From Plectosphaerella cucumerina (lineage: Eukaryota > Ascomycota > Sordariomycetes > Glomerellales > Plectosphaerellaceae), in contig JAGPXD010000005.1 in assembly GCA_020746995.1 (NCBI GenBank), positions 3,596,001-3,660,000 on the forward strand: DNA of 64,000 nt, given 5' to 3'. Below the pieces are notes generated by a model. That model saw only the letters and a program-made list of their open reading frames with translations. It made no database searches and had not been told where the DNA came from. Position 1 is the first letter of the stretch; every line of letters starts with the position of its first letter. Position numbers and translations under genes: made by a program. Positions 35,575 through 45,810 of this stretch are shown here, in pieces.

Positions 35575-38547
35575 ATGGATCCAGTATCCATCGTCGGAGT
35601 CGCCGCTGCGGCCATACAGTTTTGCACGTTCACCACATCTATCGCAACAGCCACCTGGCGCGCGACCTCCTCATCAAAAAGTCTCACCGCAGACGCCAAT
35701 GACCTCGAGGCCGTCTCCGCTCGCCTCAAGGAGATGGTTGAGCACCTGGGGAAGCAGCTACACCCTCTGAACACCCGCGCGAAAGACACACATCTTGACG
35801 AAATGGAGGGTCTTCTCCAAAAGATTTGCGCCGACTGCTTGTCCAAGGCCGAGAGACTCCACGCAGCCTCGTTGAAAATAGCGACCCAAATGAATCAGAA
35901 GGGTCGAATGCAGGCACTCTGGGAGGCGTTCAAGACAGAATTCAATAGGGGGGATATTCAATCACTCACAAATGCGCTCGCCAAGCTTCAGAACGACATC
36001 AGCTCCATCTTCATTGTTTGCGACTGGTACGTGGCTGCACTCGCTAAGTCAATTGACCAGACAATATCCTAACGCGTCACAGGGGCAGTAGAAAGGACAC
36101 CCGGGAAGCCATTGCTAGTCTGAGCAAGCAAATGACAGCACTGTACAACATGGTTCTAGCATCAAGGCCAGGTAGTGTCTCTGAGACAGACCCATCACCT
36201 TTCGTTCAGAACATCGCCAGAAGTGCCGCGCTTCGTTCTCAGTCTATCCTCGAGAATATTGACTGGAGCGGTGACCTCCTCGAACCAGTCTGGCACGATC
36301 TCATGCAAGAACTAGCAAGCGGCTCTTGGCCTCGGGAGCCCATGGACAAAAGCGAGAGCACAAGCCAGAAGCACATGCGACTGGCCAAGAACATCATATC
36401 TAAACTCAGATTCGACCAGATGCAAACACGATACGACTCTATCGCCGCACCCCATACATCCACTTTTGAGTGGATCTGGCATATCGAACCTACCATTTCG
36501 GAGGCTCACGGCGGCCCCAAATGGTCGAGTTTCCCGGTATGGCTCGAGGGCCCTTCCACGACGCCGTACTGGGTGACTGGCAGGCCAGGCTCTGGTAAAT
36601 CAACGCTCATGCGTTTCATTGAAGGTCATCGCAACTTGCAACATCATCTATCGCAATGGAGGCCAGAACTTCGACTTCAGGTTCTCAGTTACTATGCATG
36701 GAATCCAGGCTCAGGCCTCCAGAAATCCATTGAAGGGCTCATCCGAACCATCCTCTTCCGGCTCTTAGAAAACGAACCTCACCTGCTCCCAGTGGTCCTG
36801 CCCCGACGCTGGGCATTCTCGACTGCAACGTGGAGCACACCATATCCACCAGAATTCGAAGCCCAGGATATGCAGCAGCTCGTAGAAGGGCTCATGTGTT
36901 TGCTCTCCACAATTGAGCCAAGCCAGAAGCTGATGATCCTCGTGGATGGACTCGATGAGTTTCAAGTGGCACCAAAGGAGCTCATTCGTACCATGGAGTC
37001 CATCAGCAAACACGACAATGTAAGACTCTGCGTCGCTAGTCGGCCCTGGAACGATTTCGAGGACAGCTTCGAGTCATGGGCTCAGCTAAAGATCCATGAA
37101 CTCACTACGGATGACATCAATCAACTCACCCACGACAAGTTTCAAAACTCGAAAGCAGCTCGCAAGCGACCTCTTGAAGCTGAGCATCTCCGGACCGAGA
37201 TCCAAAAGCATGCCGGCGGTGTATTCCAGTGGGTGGGTGGTGGTAGTAGTCAACTTCATCCTCGATAAGCTGAAAGACGGCGACCCCCTGCGTGACATCC
37301 TGAACATCCTGGAACGACTACCAGAAGAACTCTCGGAGCTGTATACAGCAATCTGGAGTCGACTCAGCCTTGAGAGACAAGAACAAGCCAGGGAGATCTT
37401 TATGCTTCGATCGGTTGCCCCACCACAAGAACCCCTGGATTACGTTGTCCTCTGGTGTGCCACTGAGAGGCATTCTGAGATGGCGGATATCGAACTTCTC
37501 AAAGTCACGGTCCAGAACCTGCGAAGTGTTCGCGACGTTGCTGTCAGACTTTTGAGCAGTCGTACTCTGGGTCTGCTTGAAATCGATCCAAAGGGAATAG
37601 TGACTTTTCTCCACAGGACCATTCCAGAGTGGCTGGATACACACAACATCCTCGGACACTCTACTCCTGAAGCAGAGGCGGCACTTGCTCTACAAGCACA
37701 TCTGGCTAGTCTGCAGGGCTTATGTGTCGTGGGAGGCCACATCGACCCATCTGATTGGGACTGGAAGACAAGACTTCCATTCCTCCTTGCTAGCCACCTC
37801 ACCGCCATTGGAAGCTCCGACATTCCGTCCCAACAATTCATAGAAGACACGGTCAAGTGCCTTCAAATACTAGAGAAAAGGGCTGATCGCTTTGACTTTT
37901 CTCCACTCTTCGATGACGCTGCGGGCAAACATCGAGCCTCAAATAAAGTTGGGATTGTTGACGTGGCGGCCTTATCTGGGTTCCCACGGTTTGTTGAGAA
38001 TCACCTCGGCTCAAACAAAAGCGCGCAGTCAACACGCCTATTCTCATCTTCCGTAGATCCCCTGGGCACTAAATTTTGGACCGACACTGATCTGTCCTCA
38101 CTGCCCAAGCATCATTGGGAGAATCGTCTAGATCTCTTGAGACTTTGCTTGAAGTATGGTAAGCACTTCAAAGCAGGCACCGGCCAGCATCATTTCTCCC
38201 TACCCCCGAGGACTCAACCCCCCTTTAACCTTTTTTACAGCTGTCTACACATAGATCACGGATTGCTGATTCACCTGACAGACGTTACTCCGTACGAATA
38301 TCATAGGGGAACCTGCGCAATAGAAGGGTGCAACCTCGGAGTGGTGGCTCAGAAGTTTCGCGGATTTGCCGACAATCCTGCTTGGGTGATTCCAGCACAC
38401 AACTTTGTGGCGACCACCAAGCATTCTCGGCATACTGCAGGCAAGTTGCAGAGATTATCGAGCACAACTCGAAACGTGGCACACCATATTCATACGGGTT
38501 CAAAGCGAAGGTCTCGTCTTCTTTGGAGGGCTTCAAGAGGAGAATGA
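35575..38547 (+). CDS. NACHT/STAND NLR-like receptor, frame-broken (possible pseudogene)
   Basis: A fungal NLR of the type involved in heterokaryon incompatibility and self/non-self recognition. Exon 1 is 35575-36026; exon 2 begins at 36083. The N-terminal domain (MDPVSIVGVAAAAIQFCTF and on, helical) resembles HeLo/SesA-like inducer domains. A NACHT NTPase follows: Walker A GRPGSGKST (near 36578-36604), Walker B LMILVDGLDEFQ, then LCVASRPWNDF. The winged-helix-like region HAGGVFQWV should continue into VVVVNFILDKLKDGDPLRD, but the two parts are in different frames: one extra base lies in the GGT-rich run at 37229-37246. After the shift the frame stays open to 38547, including PEELSELYTAIWSRLS and the usual post-NACHT helices. 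No ankyrin, WD40 or TPR repeat array is evident; the C-terminal end is uncertain. Either a recent inactivating mutation or an assembly error explains the break. Confidence 0.75.
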
Positions 38548-39180
38548 GGAGACGATCATAAGTGAGCGCAATCAAACACCGTGTCAGAGGATGGAACACA
38601 CCATACAAACAGACGGAGTTCACTGTTGAACATTGCCTGAACACTAAGTGGAAAGACAAAAAGCACCGAGTTCTATCTACTGGTCACCTGAAATGTTCAG
38701 ATCAGCTCCTGAACCGGGCCTTCACACACCCGACATCATCTCGGAGGTAGTCAACCAAACAGCGAGGAGGCCCATATTGAAGTGGACGAAATCTCTAATT
38801 GTCGTCGGGGTTGATTTGATCAAACCTTGGACTTGGCCCGAAAACGTGACGGCTTCCAGCTTCTAATACCGCACTATGCGCCTAGATCCCTATCTGAGAA
38901 TGGGGAACTTCACAACAGGGCGAATTGTGCTTGCTGCGAAGGTGCCTCCCCTTGATCGACATGCCTGCAACCAACCTCCGGATGGTCTATTCCTTTACTT
39001 GCCCGACGCGACCATCGGCAAACACATACTTTGTTCACTACCACCGTCCAGACCAGCACGGCACCAAAATATTCCCGCCAGCCCATGTCAAACAGACACT
39101 TCCTCAACGCCTGTCCATAAACTCCCAAGGCAGCATCATCACTCGCCACACTCAATGGTCCCCCGCACGCATCCGTCATC
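38548..39180. other. Intergenic, 3' of NLR and of ING gene
   Basis: No supported gene. The sequence has several short frames only; it separates two converging genes. Confidence 0.45.
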
Positions 39181-41789
39181 CTACATCTTGACGCCCCGGG
39201 CATTGACCTCGCCCCTCTCGCCAATGTTGAGCTTGACGCGGCACTCGGGGCAGTACCACTTCGTCGTCCTGGCCGGTATGGCCGTCAGCCCGACACAGCC
39301 GATATGGAACCATTCAAGGGCGCAGTTCTGCGAGAGGTCAGCTTCGAGCAGGGGGAGAAGGAGGTGCATCCAGGGTAACTCACGGCATTATCACAGCTAA
39401 TCATAGTGCCGTAGCTGACACCATTGCAGACGCAGTATCGCTGCTCCTCGGGGTCAATGGGGTTTCCCTCGTCGTCAATCTCCTCGAGCTCCTCGGCGTC
39501 CTTCTTCTGGCTCTTCTTGACGCTCGGCTTCTTCTTACGACGGCCCACGGCGCTGCTGCCGCCCGAGGTGGTGGTGCTAACGACCCCCGGGGCGGGACGG
39601 CGCGGCGGGCGTCTCTCGGCGTTGTTGCGCACTTGAGCCGGGGCCTGCGGCGTCTGCTGCTGCTGCGCCGGATTGGGTGGAGCCGGCGTGTTGCGTGCCG
39701 TGCTCAGGCGACGGGGTCGGTCCGCGGCGGCCGAGGGCTGTGGCTCCTGGCTCGCTGCTTTGCCTCGGGAGCCGGGACGTCCGTTCTTGAGGGAGTCGGC
39801 TGGTGTTGCGCTGCGTGTGCGGATGCCATTGGACGGCGCGGCCGAAGACGAGCGGTCGGCTTGGACCTGTGCGGGCGGCTGCGCTGCCGGAGCTTGCAGG
39901 GCTTGCTCGGCGTCTTGCTGCACCTTCTTAGCTGCATCACCGCGCGTCTCTCGCCGGGGCTGCTCTCGGACAGGAGGGAAGATCGGGGTTGTTGACTTCT
40001 TCGGGGAGAGGATGGGTGGCGGGATGGGCGTCTCCGCCGGCGGCTTGACGGGGACGGTGGTTGTGATGGTTGCGTTGCTCTCCTTGGACAGTGCTGGCGA
40101 GACGGTCCGCTTGGAGGGGTCATGACCGGGGAACGGAACCGGCACCGGGGTGGCCGTGAGCGGCGCCACGGCCGATCCGCCGGGGGTGAGAACGGGAGGG
40201 AGGACCGGCGTCTCCAGGGGCTGAGCGGTGAGGCTCGCGCGCATCTGCGGCAGAGGCACGGGTGTCTCGGTCTTGGTGCGCTTCAGGGGAGGCTGGGCTA
40301 CGGGGACGACGGTGCCGTTCTCCTTGGGCGCGTCTGCCTCGGTTACAGAATCCCTCTTCCGCTTGCTGTTGCCAGCCTTTGCGCCGTTGCCATTGCTGTT
40401 AGCCCGGCCGGTCCTGCCCTTTGACGCCGATGGCGGCTGGGCTTGCTGTGGTTGCGGCGACTGCTGCGGCTGCTGAGGTCCCATGAGCCTTCGGGCTGTT
40501 TCGTTGAAGCGCCGCGCCGACTCCTCAGCCTCCTCCGCGGCCTGCTTCGCCAGGGACTCGCGCTTCAGCTTCTTGGCCTCGTTCAGCTTCATGCCGCGAT
40601 TGCTCAGTTGCACTTCGTCAGACTTGATGGCGGCCGCGCTCAGGGCACCCTCTGGCGTCTTCATGTTGCCCGCGTCGGACTCAGCGGCGAGGGCAGGCGG
40701 CGCGGGGTCAAACTGCTTGCCCTCGTCCTCCGCCTTCTTCTTGGCAGCCCTGTAGGCGTCGATGCCACGGCCAAGATCGTTCAGCTCCCGCGAGATCATG
40801 GTGTCGCTAGGCGTCCATTGCGCATTCTTCTTCATACGCTTGCGTAAACGGGCCATCTCCCAGGGTGTGAGCTGGAGCCAAGGCGCGTCGGCGCTACCGA
40901 TGACTGCGTTGGGCGGAGGCTCGACGAGTGGTACAGCGGGGACGGCAGGGGCGGCTCTCTGGGCGGCCGATTTCGGTGTCCTCGCCGTGGATGACTTGGG
41001 GGGCTTTGGTGTTTTCGGTGGCTTAAATACCTTGATGCGTGGGGCGGGCGTTGCTCTGCCAGGTGTTCGGTGCCGCGCCAGATCCTCCTCTTCTTCGTCC
41101 TCTTCGGAGCTTGACTCGGTGCCGGAGGAGTAGGGCTGGAACTGATCGTAGGGCGCCAGAACTTCGCCGGGAACCGTAATCCTGGGAACCATCGGGCGCC
41201 GCACCTTTTCGCCATCGGCGCCACGGACGCTTGGCTTCCTGGCGAGCTGCGGCGACTTCGAGACAGCAACGGGGCTCTTCTGTTGTTCTTCGAGGGTGGG
41301 GTAGTTCTCAAGCATGGTCTGCAGCTTAGAGAGAATGGTCTTGGCGCGCGCATAGTGTCTGTTGACGTTTTCCGACATGCGGATGGCCTCGGCGTGCGCA
41401 AAGGACCGTGAGTCGACGGCGCGCGAGAGGTTGTGGGAGATGTCGGCGCGCAGCTGGACCGGGTTGGGGCGCTCTTCGGGGACGGAGATGGACGGCAGCC
41501 GTCCCCAGGTTGTCGTCAGATTATGTACAACATCTGAGGCTTCGTTGTACTTTTCGTCAAGCTTGCCGATGAGGGTGAGGGAGCGGATCATGTCGGATGG
41601 GAGGTATTCGGTGAAGTCGAGGAAGTCGGTTACCGTGGCCTGCGCATCGGGATCGGCGCGCGCCTCGATTGAGCTCAACGAGTTGTCCATCGACAGCGAC
41701 CTTTGGATTTCGTCCGCCAATGATCCCTTATTCTTCGGCGAGAGGCCCTCCTCCGCCGCGGGGGCGACGTTGTCAACGATGGTGGCCAT
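39181..41789 (-). CDS. ING-family PHD-finger chromatin protein, 850 residues
   Basis: A large fungal inhibitor-of-growth protein, expected in a histone acetyltransferase or deacetylase complex (Yng1, Yng2 or Pho23 type), reading H3K4 methylation. Two exons, 41789-39384 and 39327-39181. The N-terminal ING helical domain is visible from about residue 50 (VTDFLDFTEYLPSDMIRS, LTLIGKLDEKYNEAS, SFAHAEAIRMSENVNRHYAR). The middle 550 residues are Pro/Ala/Thr-rich, basic and low complexity. The C-terminal C4HC3 PHD finger begins at RYCVCNGVSYGTMISCDN, is interrupted by a 56-nt intron, and continues as NCALEWFHIGCVGL and KWYCPECRVKL. The aromatic and acidic positions for trimethyl-lysine binding (Tyr before the first Cys pair, Trp in EWFH) are present. 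It is divergent from CWC22. Which complex it serves cannot be told. Confidence 0.88.
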
Positions 41790-42336
41790 GTCGGGTTTGT
41801 TGGGGGCTCGTGCGGCAGATGACCTCGGTCGGCCGGGTTGGCGAGTTGCAGCGGTGGTGGTCGGGAACAGGCAAGCTCAAAGGCCGCAGCGTCTCGGATT
41901 CGGAGGTGCTTTCTCAGTTGCGCGACTGTCGACTGACGTGGATCGGGAGAGGTGAGCTGGAAGTCGCGTTCCAACACCAGCAAGGTACAACGCGGCTTGT
42001 TGCGCGACGTTCGCGATAGAGAAGCTTCCTGACCAAGAGGGTTTAGCGGCACAGCCCCTGGTCTGAAGCTGGGTGGCACGTGCACGCGGCCCACTTCCCC
42101 CTGAAGGACGACAGATCCAGTGGCCCACCAGCCACCTGCTTTGTGGCTGCATGTCCCCAGCCACATCTGGCAGTCGCGAAAAAGTTCGAGCTTCAGCCAT
42201 CCATCCGCAAGGCTGGCTGCCTGCCTCGTCGACTTGCCGCCACTAGACCAGCAACTTCAACCTCGGCCGCTGGACCCGACAACCACACCCCAACGCCGCC
42301 GCCATCGGCAGGTCCAACACATCAATCCCGCCCATC
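41790..42336. promoter_or_regulatory. Divergent promoter region of ING and CWC22 genes
   Basis: Start codons of two nuclear housekeeping genes lie 547 bp apart on opposite strands. No other gene fits. No clear TATA box is seen. Confidence 0.5.
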
Positions 42337-44988
42337 ATGGCATCCGAAGACTTTGAGTCTCCCCGGGATGCGGGCGAGCACTCCCCGGAACCCGCGCCGC
42401 GATCGCCTCGCAGGGGCCGTGATCATGGGCGCGACGACCGCGACGAGCAGCGCGACCGCGACCGCAACGACCGGGACCGCGATCATCGCGACAACCGACC
42501 TCGCCGTGAAGGCGCCGACAACTACCGCCCTGCGCCGCGTCAGCGCACCCCGCCCCCGCCGCCCAAGACCGAGGAGGAGAAGCAGGCCATCGCCAAAGCC
42601 GAGTACGAAAAGCTCTCGAGCATGCGCTCCGGCGGCACGTACATCCCCCCCGCCCGCCTGCGCGCTCTCCAGGCCCAGATTACCGACAAAACGAGCAAGG
42701 AGTACCAGCGCCTCATGTGGGAGGCCCTCAAAAAGTCAATCAACGGCCTCATCAACAAGGTCAACTACTCCAACATCAAGCACATCGTGCCCGAGCTTTT
42801 TGGCGAGAACCTCATCAAGGGCCGCGGCCTCTTCTGCCGCAGCATGATGAAGGCTCAGGCTGCCAGTCTGCCCTTCACGCCCGTCTTCGCTGCCATGGCT
42901 GCCATCGTCAACACCAAGCTGCCCTCGGTCGGCGAGCTGCTGGCCAAGCGCCTCGTCATGTCTTTCCGCAAGGGCTTCAAGCGTGGCGACAAGGCCGTCT
43001 GCGTCTCCAGCACCACCTTTATCGCCCATCTCATCAACCAGCAGGTCATCCATGAGATGCTTGCCGGCCAGATGCTGCTGCTCCTTCTGCACAAGCCTAC
43101 CGACGACAGCGTCGAGATTGCCGTCAACTTTATGCGCGAGGTTGGCCAGCACCTCAACGAGATGCAGCCCGCTATTGCCATGGCCGTCTGGGACCAGCTA
43201 CGCAATGTTCTGCACGAGGCGGACATTGACAAGCGCGTCCAGTACATGATTGAGGTCCTCTTCCAGGTCCGCAAGGACGGCTTCAAGGACAACCCGCCCA
43301 TCAAGGACGAGCTCGACCTGGTCGAGGAGGAGGACCAGATCACCCACCAGATCGACCTCGACGGCGAGATTGATGTCCAGGACGGTCTGAATATTTTCAA
43401 ATTCGACCCCGAGTGGGAGGAGCACGAGGAGGCCTACCGCCGTCTCAAGGCCGAGATTCTTGGTGAGGGCAGCGATGACGACGAAGATGACGACGATGAG
43501 GACGAATCTTCGGATGAGGAGGAAAACGAAGAGGAAAAGGCCATGGAGATTAAGGACCAGACCAACACGGACCTGGTCAACCTTCGTCGCACCATCTACC
43601 TCACCGTCATGTCCTCCATCGACCCCGAGGAAGCCGTCCACAAGCTGCTGCGCGTCCAGCTTCCTGCCGGCAAGGAGCCCGAGCTGCCGTCCATGATTGT
43701 CGAGATCTGCTCGCAGGAGAAGAACTTTACAAAGTTCCACGGCCTTATCGGCGAGCGCTTCGCCAAGCTCAACCGTCTGTGGACCGGCCTCTTCGAGGAC
43801 TCCTTCGTCGAATACTACAACAAGATCCACCGCTACGAGACGAACCGCCTCCGCAACATTGCCATGTTCTTCTCCAGTCTTCTTGCCAGCAACGCCATCG
43901 GCTGGCACGTCCTCGAGGCCATCCACCTCAACGAGGACGAGACCACCAGCTCCAGCCGTATCTTCATCAAGATCCTCTTCCAGCATCTCGCCGAGGAGCT
44001 CGGCATGCCCAAGCTCCAGGCCCGCATGAAGGACGAGATGCTGCAGCCTAGCCTGGCCGGCCTCTTCCCCCGCGACAATGCCCGCAACATCCGCTTCTCC
44101 ATCAACTACTTCACCAGCATCGGCATGGGCGCTCTTACCGAAGAGTCGCGCGAGTACCTTAAGAACATGCCCAAGCCCGCCCTGCCGGCGCCCGTCGCCG
44201 ACGACTCCGACTCCGACTCGGCTTCGAGCTACTCCTCCTATACAGGGTCGTCCTACTCGCGATCCAGGTCGCGAACGCCCCCTCGTAGGCCCCTTGACCG
44301 CGGCCGCTCCTACACCAGGTCGCCCACCCCACGAGGTGCCGGAAAGCGTCCCGACAGCCGCAGTCGCAGCCGCTCCTCCTCCCGCTCTCGCTCCTACACA
44401 CCTCCTCCCCGTCGCGCGCAGAGAGCCGGCTCATCGGCCACACCACCGCCCCGCCGACGCCGCTACTCCAGCGTCTCCCGGTCCCCCAGCCCGCCTCCTC
44501 GCGGCACGGGACCCAACCGCAGTCTGAGCAGGTCACCCCCGCCACGAAGGAGGCGCAACAGCTCCTCCGTCAGCAGATCGCCCTCCCCTCCCCCGAGGCG
44601 GGCACCCCCTCGCGACGCCAGCCCGCCGCCCCGTCGTGCGCCCGCTCGTGGCCGCAGTCCGACGCCCAGGAGGACGGCATCACCATCGCCGCCGCGCCGC
44701 AGGAGGAACAGCTCATCTGCAAGCAGTGCGCCGCGCAAACGTCCCAGATACGACAGCAGAGACCGCAGCGCGTCGTACGACTCGCGCTCGCCGAGTAGGA
44801 GCCGCTCGCCGCCGCCGCGGGGCCCACGCAGCGCGAGGAGGGACAGCTACTCGAGGTCGAGGTCCCCGCCGGCCGGACCAGACGACAGGCAGAGGCCTGC
44901 TGCCGCCGGGGCGCCCAAGAGACGGTACAGCAGCGCGTCGGCGTCGCGGTCTCGCAGCCCGCCTCCTCCCAAGAGGGGGCGCAGGTGA
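42337..44988 (+). CDS. cwc22: CWC22, pre-mRNA splicing factor
   Basis: CWC22 is a spliceosome component needed for activation at the first catalytic step; in many eukaryotes it also loads the exon-junction helicase eIF4A3. One exon, 883 residues. A charged N-terminus rich in Arg-Asp pairs leads to GGTYIPPARLRALQ, then the MIF4G domain from about residue 123 (YQRLMWEALKKSINGLINKV and IVPELFGENLIKGRGLFCRS). An acidic linker lies near 378-405, and the MA3 domain starts near 414 (LRRTIYLTVMSSIDPEEAVH), followed by FAKLNRLWTGLFEDSFVEYY and the block ending in GLFPRDNARNIRFSINYFTS. From about residue 620 the C-terminus is a long Arg-Ser-Pro tail. No intron interrupts the gene, although it encodes a splicing factor. 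Confidence 0.95.
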   Translation: MASEDFESPRDAGEHSPEPAPRSPRRGRDHGRDDRDEQRDRDRNDRDRDHRDNRPRREGADNYRPAPRQRTPPPPPKTEEEKQAIAKAEYEKLSSMRSGGTYIPPARLRALQAQITDKTSKEYQRLMWEALKKSINGLINKVNYSNIKHIVPELFGENLIKGRGLFCRSMMKAQAASLPFTPVFAAMAAIVNTKLPSVGELLAKRLVMSFRKGFKRGDKAVCVSSTTFIAHLINQQVIHEMLAGQMLLLLLHKPTDDSVEIAVNFMREVGQHLNEMQPAIAMAVWDQLRNVLHEADIDKRVQYMIEVLFQVRKDGFKDNPPIKDELDLVEEEDQITHQIDLDGEIDVQDGLNIFKFDPEWEEHEEAYRRLKAEILGEGSDDDEDDDDEDESSDEEENEEEKAMEIKDQTNTDLVNLRRTIYLTVMSSIDPEEAVHKLLRVQLPAGKEPELPSMIVEICSQEKNFTKFHGLIGERFAKLNRLWTGLFEDSFVEYYNKIHRYETNRLRNIAMFFSSLLASNAIGWHVLEAIHLNEDETTSSSRIFIKILFQHLAEELGMPKLQARMKDEMLQPSLAGLFPRDNARNIRFSINYFTSIGMGALTEESREYLKNMPKPALPAPVADDSDSDSASSYSSYTGSSYSRSRSRTPPRRPLDRGRSYTRSPTPRGAGKRPDSRSRSRSSSRSRSYTPPPRRAQRAGSSATPPPRRRRYSSVSRSPSPPPRGTGPNRSLSRSPPPRRRRNSSSVSRSPSPPPRRAPPRDASPPPRRAPARGRSPTPRRTASPSPPRRRRNSSSASSAPRKRPRYDSRDRSASYDSRSPSRSRSPPPRGPRSARRDSYSRSRSPPAGPDDRQRPAAAGAPKRRYSSASASRSRSPPPPKRGRR

Positions 44989-45810
44989 CGAGGGGAAGTC
45001 GTAAGTGTAGGTGTTCTTGTTGGACGTGGACAGGGTCCGCGCGAGATTGAATGTCATTGCGGCATCGTAGTTTTTGGGCCGTTTGGACATGTATTCTAAG
45101 CAAGCTGGCTGTATTGAGAGAATGGGAACCACGCATCGCCCCCAGAAACCGTTCGTTTGCAACTACGGCTGAGTGTTGAGATGGCTGCAGCTGATGACAG
45201 AGGAGGGGAGCAAACAATGTTCTCATTGGAGGTGAAGATGGTGGGCAGATGCGGTTTGACGGTATGCACTGCAAGCCTTGGTGCTGTCACAGCATCGCAG
45301 GACTCGGTGTCCACAGACTTTCTGGGATGCAGCACCTGCTACTTACGTCCCATGACTGGCTGTGTCGATTGACCTGCTGTGTTGTTTGCCCTGTAATCTG
45401 CTGATCTAGTCAAACAGGGTCAAAGGTGTCCTGCAAACAGATGAGGCTGCACCTACCTGTAGTCACTGTGCGAGTGGTCGAGGGCTCTAATAAGCGCCCT
45501 ACAGCCTGATCTCGAAGTCCGCCGCTGAGGAGGGCAGATACAAGGTAAGCATGCACACTCGCCGGATGCCTGCAGTGGAGGTGTTTGAGCTGTTGCCGGC
45601 CCAAGGCTACAGCCAGCACCTTCCTGTTGCTTGCAGAATTTCTATACAAACCCCACCTGATCCCCGGCTCCTTTGTTCTTTTCTCCATGATTTTATTTCC
45701 CGTCGCCCTACTTAGGTCCTGAGTTCTTTCATTGCTGGGAACTTGCTCTCAGTGAGCTTCGAGACATTTACCCGCCTCGCACCGCAACAGGGTCCATCGT
45801 CACACCAAAC
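44989..45810. other. Gene-free interval with minisatellite
   Basis: No supported gene. It contains the CWC22 3' region, the CCTGCTG repeat at 45329-45409, and the leader of the orphan gene. Confidence 0.5.
45329..45409 (+). repeat. Second copy of the CCTGCTG minisatellite
   Basis: Four degenerate units: CACCTGCTACTTACG, TGACTGGCTGTGTCG, ATTGACCTGCTGTGTTG and TAATCTGCTGATCTAG. Core and spacing match the repeat at 21011-21180. Confidence 0.5.

Noticed and set aside
37219..37249. A 31-nt intron to repair the NLR frame
   Set aside because: It is shorter than the other introns and removes a segment conserved in NACHT proteins; a one-base insertion is simpler.
38160..38260. Intron with GTAAGC donor and TTTTTTACAG acceptor near the NLR 3' end
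   Set aside because: Splice signals are good, but splicing leads to a stop within a few codons while the unspliced frame stays open; kept as an alternative C-terminus only.
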